Origin: Streptomyces sp. NBC_00539
GTDB lineage: Bacteria > Actinomycetota > Actinomycetes > Streptomycetales > Streptomycetaceae
Assembly: GCF_036346105.1 (NCBI RefSeq)
Contig: NZ_CP107811.1
Span: 7,004,337 to 7,068,336 of the forward strand
Length of the DNA: 64,000 nt
Direction: 5' to 3'
Part shown: piece by piece, positions 17,601 to 25,734 of the stretch
Numbering within the stretch: position 1 is the first letter of the stretch
Layout: each line of letters begins with the position of its first letter
Position numbers and translations under genes: made by a program
Notes under the pieces: model-generated
Databases searched by the model: none
What the model was told of the DNA's origin: nothing
Seen by the model: only the letters and a program-made list of their open reading frames with translations

Positions 17601-19304
17601 TACGACTCCGGCGACCAGCTCGCGGAAGCGGTCAACGCGGATGCCACAGTCACGCGCCTCCGCGACCGGTATGGCCGCCTCAAGTTCGAGACCGTCGACG
17701 GCCGGACCACGGCGTACGCGTACGACGAACTTGGCCGTCGCACCGCCCGTACGACCCCGACCGGGGCGGTCAGCAGCTGGACCTACGATGCGGTCGGATG
17801 CCGCACGTCCCTGACCACGTCCGGCCGCACCATTGTCTTCGACTACGACGCGATCGGCCAGGAGATCACCCGCCGGATCGGCGACACCGTCACGCTGTTG
17901 TCCTCTTACGATCACGGGGGCCGCCTCACCACCCAACATGTCACTGGTACCGGTCACAGCATTCAGCGCCGCGATTACGCATACCGTGCGGACGGCAATC
18001 TGATCGGCCTGAACGACCAGCTCGCGGGCGCCAAAGCGTTCGACCTGAACGAGGCCGGCCGGGTCACTGCCGTCCGAGCGGAGGGTTGGACCGAACGGTA
18101 CGCCTACGACGAGGCGGGCAACCAGACGACGGCCTCCTGGCCGTCGACCCACCCCGGCCAGGAGGCCGTGGGCCCTCGTGAGTACACCGGTACGACGATC
18201 ACTCGCGCCGGTAGGACGCACTACGAGCACGACGCATTGGGCCGCGTCACGCTCCGCCGGAGGACTCGTTTCTCCAGCAAGCCGGACACTTGGCGCTATG
18301 AGTGGGACGCCGAAGACCGCTTGCGTTCGGTGACCACACCCGACGGTGCTGTATGGCGCTACGGTTACGACGCCCTTGGCCGCCGTACTTCCAAGCAGCG
18401 CCTCGCCGCCGACGGCACGACGGTCCTCGAACACGTCACGTTCACCTGGGATGGCGCGACCCTATGCGAACAGACGACGGAATCGCCGGACCTCTCTCAT
18501 TTGATAGTCCTTACCTGGGACCACAAGGGTCTGCAGCCCCTGACCCAGAGGGAACGCCTTCTGGACCTGGAAACACCTCAAGAGGTTATAGACACCCGCT
18601 TCTTCACCATCATCACCGACCTGGTGGGCGCCCCCACAGAACTGATCGACGAGTCCGGCGCACTGGCCTGGCACACCCGCACCACCCTGTGGGGCACCAC
18701 CACTTGGGCGTCCACCAGCACGGCGTACACCCCACTTCGCTTCCCAGGCCAGTACTTCGACCCGGAATCGGGCCTTCACTACAACTACTTCCGCCACTAC
18801 GACCCCGAAACCGCCCGCTACCTCAGTCCTGACCCTCTGGGTCTCACCCCAGCGCCCAACCCGGTGGCCTACATCCCTAATCCCCACATGTGGGTCGACC
18901 CCATGGGGCTGGCAGGCTGTCCGGCCTTTACGCCTGGAGAAACGCTGGGGGACGTGAGCAAGATTCACGGTTGGGTACCCGAGTCCATCCCAGCGGAGGC
19001 CATGGAAGTCCTTCGGGATGTGGAGAAATACAACATGGGCTGGTGGGGCGGGCCAGGCTTCCATGGGCCGAAATGGTGGACCGAATCGTTCGCGAACGAT
19101 GGCAGGAACGGAGGGCATGTACTCCCCACCCGTGAACCGTCTGGCAAGCCGATCACCTATCAGGAATATGGGACCTACCCATCACCGGACAATCCCGCGC
19201 CGGGCAACGAGCGCTGGGTGTTCGGCAGCGATGGGTCAGCGTACTACACTCCAACTCACTATCAGACGTACATTGTGGGCAGGAGTCCAAGATGGGTGGA
19301 GTGA
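14646..19304 (+). CDS. RHS polymorphic toxin with barnase-like C-terminal RNase
   Basis: A 1552-aa toxin. Residues 1-290 form an N-terminal domain of putative type VII export substrates with a long coiled coil (about 150-250). DUF6531 follows near 400-470 (DPVDIATGRMLLPKIDIALP). YD/RHS repeats run to about 1330 and build the shell, which ends with the core motif LRFPGQYFDPESGLHYNYFR near 1365 and a DPMGL-type boundary near 1425. The last ~120 residues resemble guanyl-specific RNases of the barnase/N1/T1 fold. The presumed catalytic Glu, Arg and His are in YQEYGTYP (about 1507), GNERWVFGSDGSAYY (about 1523) and PTHYQTYI (about 1538), spaced as in barnase. There is no classical signal peptide. 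The barstar gene immediately downstream supports the call. Only the target (RNA) is inferred from family. Confidence 0.9.
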   Translation: MGWGDYIPDFVEDIAEDSAEKVGVVVQWGGNKVADLADDVGLDDAGNWIRDKSRSAANQLGANVTELELGQTQDPRKLVYGSVPKIRAQVSHLNDFQTAFESVGNGLKAMTEPAGLKGKAAEAFAKAVSKQPPRWFKAAEAFGKAADAMGRFADTVEWAQGQAKEALEEYNQAKKASQDAYDAHKKLVDTYNDAIRAKKDHLPPRPSETYDDPGTAMATAAQDKLDNARNQRNEQAQTAATAVRAAREAAPPKPSYAKQFENGMLYNSLAMTHLAGGVIKGAAGFLDFARGLNPYDPYNLTHPAEYATSLNSTAAGLVTAVNDPWGAGKQFLDEFMKDPNEGIGKILADAAGSKGLDALKEAGSAAKYLDERKPGGSRRDHEQNPDSNGKRCSETVCKRDPVDIATGRMLLPKIDIALPGSLPLVFRRTFDSSRRSGRWFGPTWSSTVDQRLEIDSKGVIFSCDEGSLLAYPHPAPGVPVMPTHGRQWPLDRVPGGYTITDPGTGKVWHFTDHSDEHALLAQIDDRNGRWIIFEYNEAGNPTAIIHHGGYHLKLTTDEDRVTALHLTGGGWQGSDQEILRYGYTDGHLTSVTNSSGRPLRFGCDEHGRITSWTDTNGSRFDYVYDDQDRCTYQSGTNGHLESAFTWDDVDPATGLRMTTVTSGLGHTEHHLINDRSQVVAEIDSLGAVTRFEYDRHNRLLSRTDPLGHVSRATFDEQGRVTVVERPDGREARAKYNALGLPIRIVGTDGNVTRQSFDNNGNRTSVTEPSGATTHFTYDETGTVTSVTDALGYTSTIVSDKAGLPLSITDPLGATTRYERDAFGRTVSISDALGAVTRLEWTVEGKLARRVEADGSVQSWTYDGEGNCVAHIDAVGGATTFEYADFDVPTARTGPDGFRYEFRYDTDLHLIQVTNPQGLTWDYVYDPVGRVTSESDFGERTLTYERDAAGRLISRTDAIGHTTRYERDKLNRVIRKDAAGAVTTFAYDSGDQLAEAVNADATVTRLRDRYGRLKFETVDGRTTAYAYDELGRRTARTTPTGAVSSWTYDAVGCRTSLTTSGRTIVFDYDAIGQEITRRIGDTVTLLSSYDHGGRLTTQHVTGTGHSIQRRDYAYRADGNLIGLNDQLAGAKAFDLNEAGRVTAVRAEGWTERYAYDEAGNQTTASWPSTHPGQEAVGPREYTGTTITRAGRTHYEHDALGRVTLRRRTRFSSKPDTWRYEWDAEDRLRSVTTPDGAVWRYGYDALGRRTSKQRLAADGTTVLEHVTFTWDGATLCEQTTESPDLSHLIVLTWDHKGLQPLTQRERLLDLETPQEVIDTRFFTIITDLVGAPTELIDESGALAWHTRTTLWGTTTWASTSTAYTPLRFPGQYFDPESGLHYNYFRHYDPETARYLSPDPLGLTPAPNPVAYIPNPHMWVDPMGLAGCPAFTPGETLGDVSKIHGWVPESIPAEAMEVLRDVEKYNMGWWGGPGFHGPKWWTESFANDGRNGGHVLPTREPSGKPITYQEYGTYPSPDNPAPGNERWVFGSDGSAYYTPTHYQTYIVGRSPRWVE

Positions 19305-19786
19305 TGAAAGAAGAGGCATCGGCAATCCATATCGCCCCGTGGATGCATGTCATCACGCCAGGCGGTGGCGTACCTCTCGATGAACTCTTGCCCGCGTCGG
19401 GCAGCGTTTACGTGGCGTATCTAAACGGTCAAGATATGACCGACGAGATGGCAACGTTTCAGCACTTCTGGGAAGTGCTGAAATTTCCTGATTATTTTGG
19501 ATGGAATTGGGATGCGTTCTACGATTGCCTTCGCGATCTCCAATGGCTTTCATCTGACCGGCACGTCCTGATCATCAAGTCCGCCGAAAACATCCTTTCC
19601 GAGGATGGCATTGCTCGCGAGGCGTTTTTCGCGGCCCTGTGGCGCGCTGGTCATCGATGGTCCTACATTAAGCGCCCCGAGGGCGTGACGCTCAGTAAAC
19701 TGTCCATTATCCTGTCCTGCGACACAGAGTCCGCACCTAGTCTCGCGCGTCGGCTTGAAGAACTTCAGGTCCCAGCCAACTTTTAG
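19292..19786 (+). CDS. Barstar-family immunity protein
   Basis: A 164-aa barstar homologue with the family signature FPDYFGWNWDAFYDCLRDLQ followed by a beta strand (HVLIIKSAENIL) and a C-terminal helix (SLARRLEELQVP). In barstar the equivalent acidic helix plugs the RNase active site, so this protein should protect the producer from the RHS C-terminal nuclease. The start at ATG 19292 is preferred because AGGAG ends six bases before it; ATG 19304 overlapping the toxin stop (TGATG) is an alternative. The local base composition is lower in GC than the toxin gene, as often seen for exchangeable immunity genes. Confidence 0.9.
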   Translation: MGGVMKEEASAIHIAPWMHVITPGGGVPLDELLPASGSVYVAYLNGQDMTDEMATFQHFWEVLKFPDYFGWNWDAFYDCLRDLQWLSSDRHVLIIKSAENILSEDGIAREAFFAALWRAGHRWSYIKRPEGVTLSKLSIILSCDTESAPSLARRLEELQVPANF

Positions 19787-19909
19787 CCCCTATATTGGCA
19801 CCAGCTATGCCGCAACAGCAGCTGGGTTTCGACTCAGATTCCCGTCGCTGGCACTCTGCGCTCGCTGCGCGATCCGGACGCGCCCGAACTGGACGAGGAC
19901 GGCGAGCCG

Positions 19910-20341
19910 GAGTGAACCAGTGGCCGACCAGAGCACCAAATCAGTCACCGAAGGCGCCGTCAGCAAGGCGCTCTCGCGGCTGACCGGCGACCGCTGGCTG
20001 GAGTGTAGCCTGCACGCAATGGAGACTCATTTGAACAGGGTGCATTGGAAGCAGGGTGCGGATGCCAGCCACCCAACTACGACGAGCTGTTCGGGGAGCT
20101 GACGAGCAGCCAGGCCAGCCGCGTGCTGCGAGTCGCCTGTCTTCGCCAAGCCCTGGTCCGCCAAGCCTCGGGCACGGTGGAAGAAGCTGCTCGACATCAT
20201 CGAGCCCAAGCTGACCGCCCGCTCGGACCGGGAACTGTTCAAGACGGTACGCGCCTTCGCCGGGACCTCGGACAAGCTGGGCAGAGACAAGATTGCTCGG
20301 CTGGCTACCCCCCGGCGCGTCGTACGGCGCCCGAAGAAGTG
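19910..20341 (+). pseudogene. Decayed hypothetical gene
   Basis: The plus strand has broken protein-like stretches. A C-terminal piece is open to the stop at 20341 (WKKLLDIIEPKLTARSDREL, then FKTVRAFAGTSDKLGRDKIA). An earlier piece around 19915-20030 reads VTEGAVSKALSRLTGDRWLE. No family is recognised. A strong hairpin follows the stop directly, which argues that this was a genuine gene end. Confidence 0.35.
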
Positions 20342-20344
20342 AAT

Positions 20345-20372
20345 GGGTGGGCTCCATACGCGGAGCCCACCC
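20345..20372 (+). terminator. Strong GC hairpin
   Basis: An 11-bp perfect stem GGGTGGGCTCC / GGAGCCCACCC with a six-base loop begins three bases after the stop of the decayed gene. No T run follows, as is common for Streptomyces terminators. Confidence 0.6.
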
Positions 20373-20384
20373 CCTCACCCACCC

Positions 20385-20752
20385 CCCGCTTCGCGAGGGC
20401 GGCGAGCTGGTCAGCAGTGAGCTTGTCGCGCCGACTCCAGGCGTTGGAGACCTCCACACCGAGTTTTCACGATGTCCGGCTCCGCGTCGCCCAAGACCGT
20501 GACTGGAGCTGCTGCTGGCCGGGGCTTTCGGTGTCCAGGCAGATCCGGCCACTGGGCTGTCGCATCGAACCACTCCGCAAGATGATCCTTCTCCAGTAAC
20601 ACTTCGCGATGTTCCCCAAGAGCTGCGCGAGAATCGGATAGTAGGAACCCCTGCTGCGGTTGGCATTTAGCCAGTGCACGTCCTGAGCCCCCGCCTAACG
20701 GCGCTGGCCCCGGCACCCTCGGTCCGCGGCCATTCAGGACGGCGACTCCCAC
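20385..20752 (-). pseudogene. Fragment with helicase-associated-like domain
   Basis: A minus-strand remnant. One frame reads EVLLEKDHLAEWFDATAQWP and PVTVLGDAEPDIVKT. A one-base shift in an AAAA run then gives LGVEVSNAWSRRDKLTADQL and AALAKRGV. The latter resembles the helicase-associated repeats found at the C-terminus of actinobacterial DEAD-type helicases. The upstream helicase itself is absent. Assignment is tentative. Confidence 0.3.
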
Positions 20753-20783
20753 CCTTTCGTGAGTGCCGTGCAGAATGTGCGCT

Positions 20784-21053
20784 ATGGCAGACGCAGGAGC
20801 GCTGTACGCGCTGATGGGAGCAGTCGGCGGCGCTGTCGTCGGTGCAGGGGGCGCAGTCTTCGGGCCGCTACTGCTGCATCGAAGGCAAGCAGAGGAACGA
20901 CGCCAAACACTGCTGCGGTAGGAGGAGCGGGAACAGGCTGCACAGCGTCGTGAGGAGAGCCTCCTGCAGCGTCAACAACAGTTCGAGTTCAGGATGGCCG
21001 AACTTGACCGCAGACCGGACCGAGTGGCCACTGAGCGCATACCGGTGCGCTAG
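20784..21053 (+). pseudogene. Small membrane/coiled-coil protein with in-frame stop
   Basis: Starts ADAGALYALMGAVGGAVVGA and continues with GGAVFGPLLLHRRQAEERRQ, one membrane helix followed by a charged helix. TAG at 20919-20921 interrupts it. The frame then continues with the expected EEREQAAQRREESLLQRQQQ to a second stop at 21053. It resembles short anchored coiled-coil proteins common in Streptomyces, of unknown function. The single nonsense codon and the overlap with integrase debris indicate a dead gene. Confidence 0.45.
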
Positions 21054-21441
21054 TCCGGCACAGTGTGCACGGCACCATCGGTCGTGGCCGGCAGTTCGCG
21101 CACGGGTCCATGAACGAGCGGTTCCCGCAGAGCGAGCAGGCCCGGTCGGCCGAGAGCTGGGCTCGGCGGCATGGTCCGCACGTGCTGTGGCTCGGGCGTG
21201 GGCGAGTCTCCTCGCAGACAGTGCAGGGGCCGACGTTCGCCTGCGCGGCCAAGACGCCCTCGCAGCCGAGGCAGCCCCTGCCCCCGGGCACGGCTCGCCG
21301 TAGCGGTCTGACACGGCTGCACCGCAGACAGGCGGGTTGGCGAACGCTGGCGACACCAGCCTCGGCGAGGGTGTCGATGAGTGCCTGGACCGAGCGTGGC
21401 GCAGTGGACGCCCCGCTGACCAGCGAACAGAGTCCCGCCAA
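20989..21441 (-). pseudogene. Fragment of a Cys-rich (zinc ribbon) integrase-like protein
   Basis: A minus-strand frame rich in paired cysteines (CLRCSRVRPL, CLGCEGVLAA, CTVCEETRPRPSHSTCGPC, CSLCGNRSFMDPCANC). It begins with TAPRSVQALIDTLAEAGVAS. This pattern occurs in N-terminal regions of large actinobacterial site-specific integrases. The catalytic part is missing and the frame ends abruptly at 20989. It is fused to an unrelated integrase fragment at its 5' side. Confidence 0.4.
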
Positions 21442-21459
21442 GCGGCCAGAACCCCTTTC

Positions 21460-21870
21460 CGGCCCCGCTTACGGATCTGTTCCACCCGGTCATCCGCCGC
21501 ATCGAAAAGCGTCTGGAGCTCGTCGTAGGTGAACGCGCGCCTGCCCGGACGGCCTTCGTAGACGGCGACGTGCTGGGCAGTGTTCCAGTCGTGGCACACC
21601 TGGACCGGGAACCGGCCGAACTCCTCCAGGCAGCCCGCCGCCCAGCCGTAGCGCCCATCGGTGATGAACGCGCAGAACATCTCCAGAGAGCCCTGCTGCC
21701 CTCGCACGGTCGACCAGGCGAGTTCACCGCGGGAGAGCCGAGTCGAGAAGTACGCCTCGACGTCCTCGGGCGTCCAGTCCCACGGATACGTGCCAGTGAA
21801 CTCGGCGAACCGACGTACCAGGCCCAGTCGATTCACGATCGTCTTGCCGGTGAACCACACTCTGCTCGGC
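21460..21870 (-). pseudogene. Tyrosine recombinase N-terminal fragment
   Basis: The SAM-like core-binding domain of a phage-type integrase is clear: LVRRFAEFTGTYPWDWTPED, then VEAYFSTRLSRGELAWSTVR, then HVAVYEGRPGRRAFTYDELQ and LFDAADDRVEQIRKRGRKG. The sequence is lost just after LAAWRD, before the Arg-His-Arg-Tyr catalytic domain. The 5' edge joins a truncated DUF6368 gene on the opposite strand. This is the product of recombination or deletion, not a working integrase. Confidence 0.6.
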
Positions 21871-22125
21871 CACCTCGCTCTTGCCCTCGCCCGGCAACTC
21901 AACGTGATGATCGACTTCGAGGGAATCCTTGGATATACCCCTGGCGGTCGGAGGCAGGAAGCTGCCGACCTGGACCGAGCGCGGGCGATAGTGGCATCGC
22001 TCCCGGGCATCCTCAGGGAAGTCTCCTACGACACTGGCGGGGGCGACCGCTGGATCCGACATGTCGGTGACCAGGAGTTCCTCACCGCCTGGCTGCACCA
22101 CCCAGACTTCCACCTCATCAAGTAG
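21847..22125 (+). pseudogene. 5'-truncated DUF6368-like gene
   Basis: The C-terminal ~90 residues resemble DUF6368 proteins of Streptomyces: LARQLNVMIDFEGILGYTPG, then YDTGGGDRWIRHVGDQEFLT and AWLHHPDFHLIK at the end. The upstream part is replaced by the integrase fragment on the other strand. No function is known for the family. Confidence 0.45.
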
Positions 22126-22207
22126 GCACACCCATGCACCGCACCTCGGCGTGGCGCGGCCTCGAGGCGGTCACTCTCCGGTCGTCCAACTGGGCACGTT
22201 CATCCGT

Positions 22208-22306
22208 AGCTCAGAGCATTCTGATGAGTACGCGGACACCCAGGATGACCCAGCTCAGCAGGACGATGATGGCCGGCACGGTGTAGGTCGTCGCGCCGAG
22301 ATTCCC
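22208..22306 (-). pseudogene. Possible EamA/DMT transporter fragment
   Basis: A short minus-strand stretch (NLGATTYTVPAIIVLLSWVI) resembles the penultimate helix of EamA-type DMT transporters. Nothing around it extends the match, so it is a relic at best. Confidence 0.2.
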
Positions 22307-22409
22307 CCGCACGGGCCGGCCGCCATGCGCCGGCTGCCCGTCCAGCGCAGCGTATGCCGAGGCTGCCGCGCCGCACCGAACCGGCCACGACGCCCGCCAG
22401 GCTGGCTCC

Positions 22410-22646
22410 TGCTTTCTCAACCCCACCGTCACCCACGACCAGGCCGATGCACTACGCAGCCAGGGCGCCCCGGTCTACCGCACGCCCACGCACAGGTGGC
22501 GAGCCAGCGTGGGATGGCTGCTGGAGGCCTGCGGCTACCGGCCCGGCGCCGAGGCCACCCGTGGCGTCCGCTGCTCGACGCGGCGCACCCTCACCCTCAC
22601 CGCCCAGGCCGAAGCCACCGCGCACGACTTCCGCACCGGCCTTTGA
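22410..22646 (+). pseudogene. Unrecognised C-terminal fragment
   Basis: An open frame without a start ends at 22646 and reads FLNPTVTHDQADALRSQGAP followed by VYRTPTHRWRASVGWLLEAC. It looks like real protein but matches no family I know. Confidence 0.25.
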
Positions 22647-22724
22647 AGCGATGGCCGCGAGCATACTCACGAGCGCAGGCGTCGGCCTCCAACCGGAACC
22701 CGTTCTCGTGTGATCAGGGACCCC

Positions 22725-23532
22725 TCACTCGGGGATGAAGTCCAGGCACCTGGCGGCTGCGAGCCTGTCGAGGGGCGGATTGTTGCGTTCCCTTCCCCAA
22801 GGCCCGTAGTTGTGTATCTGGACGTCAGCGTGCCGCACAACGGCAGCCAAGGCATCCAGCACTCCGACGACGCGGTTGATCCCAAGATGCACGCGTCCGC
22901 CAACGTAGGACTGCTGGTGTAGGTCGGCGTCTGCCTCGGCCGCGGCATCCCGGAACTCGTCGAGCGCCTTCTGGACGCGCAGCTCACCGTTCTGGTGAGT
23001 CAGGAGATGACGCAGGTCCCTGGCCCACACGACGCCGGGCGTCGCGACGGTGCTTCCGAGAACGGAATGACCGGTGGTCATGGTCTTCCACATCGGAGAG
23101 GTGAGGCCCTGCGGCGTTTTCAGGCGTGGCCGATGCCGTCCCTGCTTGCCCTCGATCTCAACACTCCAGTGCTCGATGACCTCCCGGAGTCCCTTTTCGA
23201 GGTACACCTCGAACGCCGTCACAGCATTCTTCAACGCGGAGGCCTCCACCATCCACTGATGGGAATAGGGCCACAGTCCACCTACGGCGTCGTCGAACAT
23301 GTCAACGTGCTCGTCGCCGTAGTGGATCTCAGGGTCGAAAACCCGGCTGAAGGACTCCTCGTTCTGCTTCCACCGGCGCTCGTAGCCTTCCTCCGACCAC
23401 TGGGCGGTTAGCTTGAGGAACGCTCGGTTCTCCTCATCGGCCTTGCGCCAGTCATCGAAGGCTCGGCTGACCGTTCCGTGAGCCTCGTTCCACGTCGTAC
23501 AGGGAGCCTAGGAGCAGCAGCCCCGCCGGCAT
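22725..23532 (-). pseudogene. Hypothetical protein with one frameshift
   Basis: A minus-strand gene of about 268 codons, family unknown. The N-terminus PAGLLLLGSLYDV begins at ATG 23532. A one-base shift near 23487 leads into WNEAHGTVSRAFDDWRKADE, and the frame then stays open to 22725. The protein is soluble, rich in Trp and charged residues, and predicted helical in the middle (ALKNAVTAFEVYLEKGLREV). It ends LDRLAAARCLDFIPE. If the shift is a base-calling error, the gene is intact. Confidence 0.5.
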
Positions 23533-23544
23533 ACGGAGTTTCTG

Positions 23545-23970
23545 GTGTCCCGTTCCGTGGCCACGCTGCCGAGTGAGATCACCGGTACGTGCTGTGGCAC
23601 AGCTGCGTCGGTGATGGCGGTCGCGCAGCACGTCCTGGTGCCGGTCTCCGCGGACCGCGGGGACGTCCTGCGCGAGCTACTGCGGGCGCGTGCCAGTTTG
23701 CGGGAGATCGCGGTCCGCCTCGACGCTCTCGATGCCCACGGCACGACCGCGGTGGGGCTGGAGGGGTCCTGGCCGACGCCCGTGCGGCGGTGCTGCGAGT
23801 GGATGAGGCGACGGTGGCGGTGATGCAGGAGAGGCGGGCTCGGTCGTGATGATGGACCTCGAAGAACTCCCCGACCTGCGCGTCCGCGTCCTGCTCGAAC
23901 TCGCCGCCGCATGACTTGCATCCGGCCAACCTGATGCCCGGCTCCCACCAACTCTTCGAGGTGCCCCGCC
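23545..23970. other. Decayed coding debris
   Basis: The plus strand carries LREIAVRLDALDAHGTTAVG in one frame and VLRVDEATVAVMQERRARS in another, then a 21-codon frame ending LPDLRVRVLLELAAA at 23914. Together they look like a small gene broken by shifts. No family is recognised. Confidence 0.2.
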
Positions 23971-24028
23971 AACGCCAGGTCATCGACCGCCCCTGCCGCC
24001 GCGCCGTGCTATCAGCCTTGTATCGGCG

Positions 24029-25003
24029 CTACAGCCATCCGCGCCTTGTGGCGTTCACCCCTGCCTGGAATCTGCTGACCGCCTCGAGTCTCTCCATCAG
24101 GTTGGACATCATGCGGCTGACGGTGCGGGGGGAGACGGAGAGCGTGCGGGCCGCGGCTTCGTCCGTGTCACCCGCGGCGGCGAGGGCCAGGAGCGCTCGT
24201 TCTGTGGGGGTGCAGCCGTTGGAGTCGGGGAGAGGAGGCGCCCCAAAGGGTGTACCTGCGGACCAGCACTGCTCGAACAGCGCACGGAGGGCGGTGACGA
24301 TGCCCGGGCTGAGGATTTCGAGTGCGCCCGCGCGGGGGTTCTCGGGATCGACGGGGATGATGGAGACACGGCGGTCAATGATGATCATTTGTATGGGCAC
24401 GGTGGGTATGGTGCGCATCTGACCACCGCGCTCCGTCAGCCATCGGGCGTACGCGAAGGTGTCGGGGTCGTTGCGGAAGCTGTCGCGGCACACGGCTCGG
24501 ATGACGACTCCGCGGCGCAGCGCCTCTTCATTGAGCGGAGTGGCGGCGCTGCGGGCGTCCGGGCGGTGGGCACCGCCGGGGTTCAGTGACAGGCATTCGA
24601 AGTGGGTGGTCCGCTGGAGTTGTTCCAGTCTTGTGCGGATCGCGTCGAGGCCTTCGAGCCGGGTGGCGCTGTCGGACAGCCTCGTGCCGAGGTGGGCGGC
24701 GGCGATGGCTGCTATCTCCGCTCGGGCGCTTTCCACCTGGGCCTGGCGTTCGGCGATCTCCGCCTCGGCGGAGGCCAGCAGGGTGGCGAGTCCGACTTCG
24801 GGGCTGACCGGGCGGAGGCCGGCCGCCGTCTGGCCCGACGGTTTGAGTAGGGCGAGGCGGGCGAGTTCGTCAAGGGCGCTCCGTGTCGCCTGCTCGTCCA
24901 GTCCGGTGTCCGCGACGAGGGCGGCCACCCCGTGGTCAGGTCGCTCGAGCATCGCCCGATAAACAGCTTCTGCGTGGGCAGACAAGCCCAACCACTGCAA
25001 CAT
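24029..25003 (-). CDS. TrmB/LuxR-like transcriptional regulator
   Basis: A 324-aa regulator. An N-terminal winged helix of the TrmB type (LSAHAEAVYRAMLERPDHGV, TGLDEQATRSALDELARLAL) is followed by a coiled-coil linker (EAEIAERQAQVESARAEIAA) and an effector-like domain. A C-terminal LuxR-type HTH follows (CTPTERALLALAAAGDTDEA, SVSPRTVSRMMSNLMERL). The start at ATG near 25003 gives LQWLGLSAHAEAVYR, the usual beginning for this class; a TTG 48 bases upstream is possible but lacks support. Streptomyces has many such proteins next to secondary metabolite or small-peptide genes. It is divergent from the small peptide gene at 25447, which it may control (inference). Confidence 0.85.
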   Translation of the reverse strand: MLQWLGLSAHAEAVYRAMLERPDHGVAALVADTGLDEQATRSALDELARLALLKPSGQTAAGLRPVSPEVGLATLLASAEAEIAERQAQVESARAEIAAIAAAHLGTRLSDSATRLEGLDAIRTRLEQLQRTTHFECLSLNPGGAHRPDARSAATPLNEEALRRGVVIRAVCRDSFRNDPDTFAYARWLTERGGQMRTIPTVPIQMIIIDRRVSIIPVDPENPRAGALEILSPGIVTALRALFEQCWSAGTPFGAPPLPDSNGCTPTERALLALAAAGDTDEAAARTLSVSPRTVSRMMSNLMERLEAVSRFQAGVNATRRGWL

Positions 25004-25203
25004 GAGATCCCCCCGATACGAAGCCTTGATCCTAAAGGATGTTGCAGGCAATTTTCGGAGGCAGTTTTCCCCAAAAAGGTGGAGTGTTGTGGGCTGAGAC
25101 GATGTGGGTGGAGAAAATCACGGGCTGGCGGATCGACCGATTTGCGATGCATACCCACTGTTCGGGGGAGCGGGGCGTATGAGTACGGGTGGCTGCGTGC
25201 TGC

Positions 25204-25359
25204 CGCACCGACGCCATACGCGAACTGCTTGACCCGCCTACGTATCTCCCCGCCGCCTGCCGCTTCGTCGAGCGACTGCTTCCGCTCCTGACGCTCGAGC
25301 CTGGCGTGGTCTGCCTGCAGGCCGGCACCCAGGTGGCGTCAAGGCGCCAGGCGCCTTGA
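25204..25359 (+). pseudogene. Orphan C-terminal fragment
   Basis: An open frame reads DAIRELLDPPTYLPAACRFV, then ERLLPLLTLEPGVVCLQAGT, and stops at 25359 inside a long palindrome. No start or family is visible. It is the only coding-like content in the 25004-25446 gap. Confidence 0.25.
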
Positions 25360-25365
25360 CGCCAC
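25333..25365. terminator. 33-bp perfect palindrome
   Basis: GTGGCGTCAAGGCGCC and its exact complement GGCGCCTTGACGCCAC are separated by one base. It could terminate transcription of the fragment above or act as an operator, lying 82 bases before the small peptide gene. No T run follows. Confidence 0.55.
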
Positions 25366-25446
25366 TCGCATGCTAGTGACACCGGCTCACGGCGCGCACA
25401 GGCTTGCTCCATCGCTCACGGCATCTCCCTGAATGGGGGAGATGAG

Positions 25447-25686
25447 ATGAATCCGTCGACCAGCACGCCTATTGGGGTTGAGTTCTTCATGTCCTACGTT
25501 GCCGCACGCCTGCTCGTGCCCGCCGCACTCCTCGCCGCCGTCGGATCTGGTGTGTCCGTTCTCGGCCTCTCGGAAACGCGGCACACGACTGCGGGCGATG
25601 GTTTCGGGTGGAGCAGCACGCACCAAGTGCTGGCCGGCGATGGCTACGGATGGAGCGCGCCGCGAGACGGTATCGCCCACCCGTAG
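25447..25686 (+). CDS. Small secreted peptide precursor with duplicated AGDGxGWS motif
   Basis: A 79-aa protein, not recognised. The ATG at 25447 has GGGGGAG six bases upstream; an internal ATG at 25492 would give a 64-aa form starting SYVAARLL. Residues 17-38 form a hydrophobic segment (LLVPAALLAAVGSGVSVLGL) that looks like a signal peptide or anchor. The exported part contains two near-identical motifs, AGDGFGWSS and AGDGYGWSA, 19 residues apart. The short size, secretion signal and repeated aromatic/Gly motif suggest a signalling or modified peptide, but no modification enzyme is adjacent. It is divergent from the TrmB/LuxR-like regulator and upstream of a 98-aa gene. Confidence 0.6.
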   Translation: MNPSTSTPIGVEFFMSYVAARLLVPAALLAAVGSGVSVLGLSETRHTTAGDGFGWSSTHQVLAGDGYGWSAPRDGIAHP

Positions 25687-25734
25687 CTTCGCTTTCGATG
25701 CAGAGCGAGAAAGGCAAACCCGCCGGAAGTCGCC

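Noticed and set aside
23545-23914. A single intact gene on either strand
   Set aside because: Protein-like sequence is split over different frames with early stops, and neither strand gives a recognisable product.
25447-25686. Lanthipeptide or lasso peptide precursor
   Set aside because: No Cys in the peptide and no LanM/LanC, protease or cyclase gene nearby; only a generic secreted peptide can be supported.
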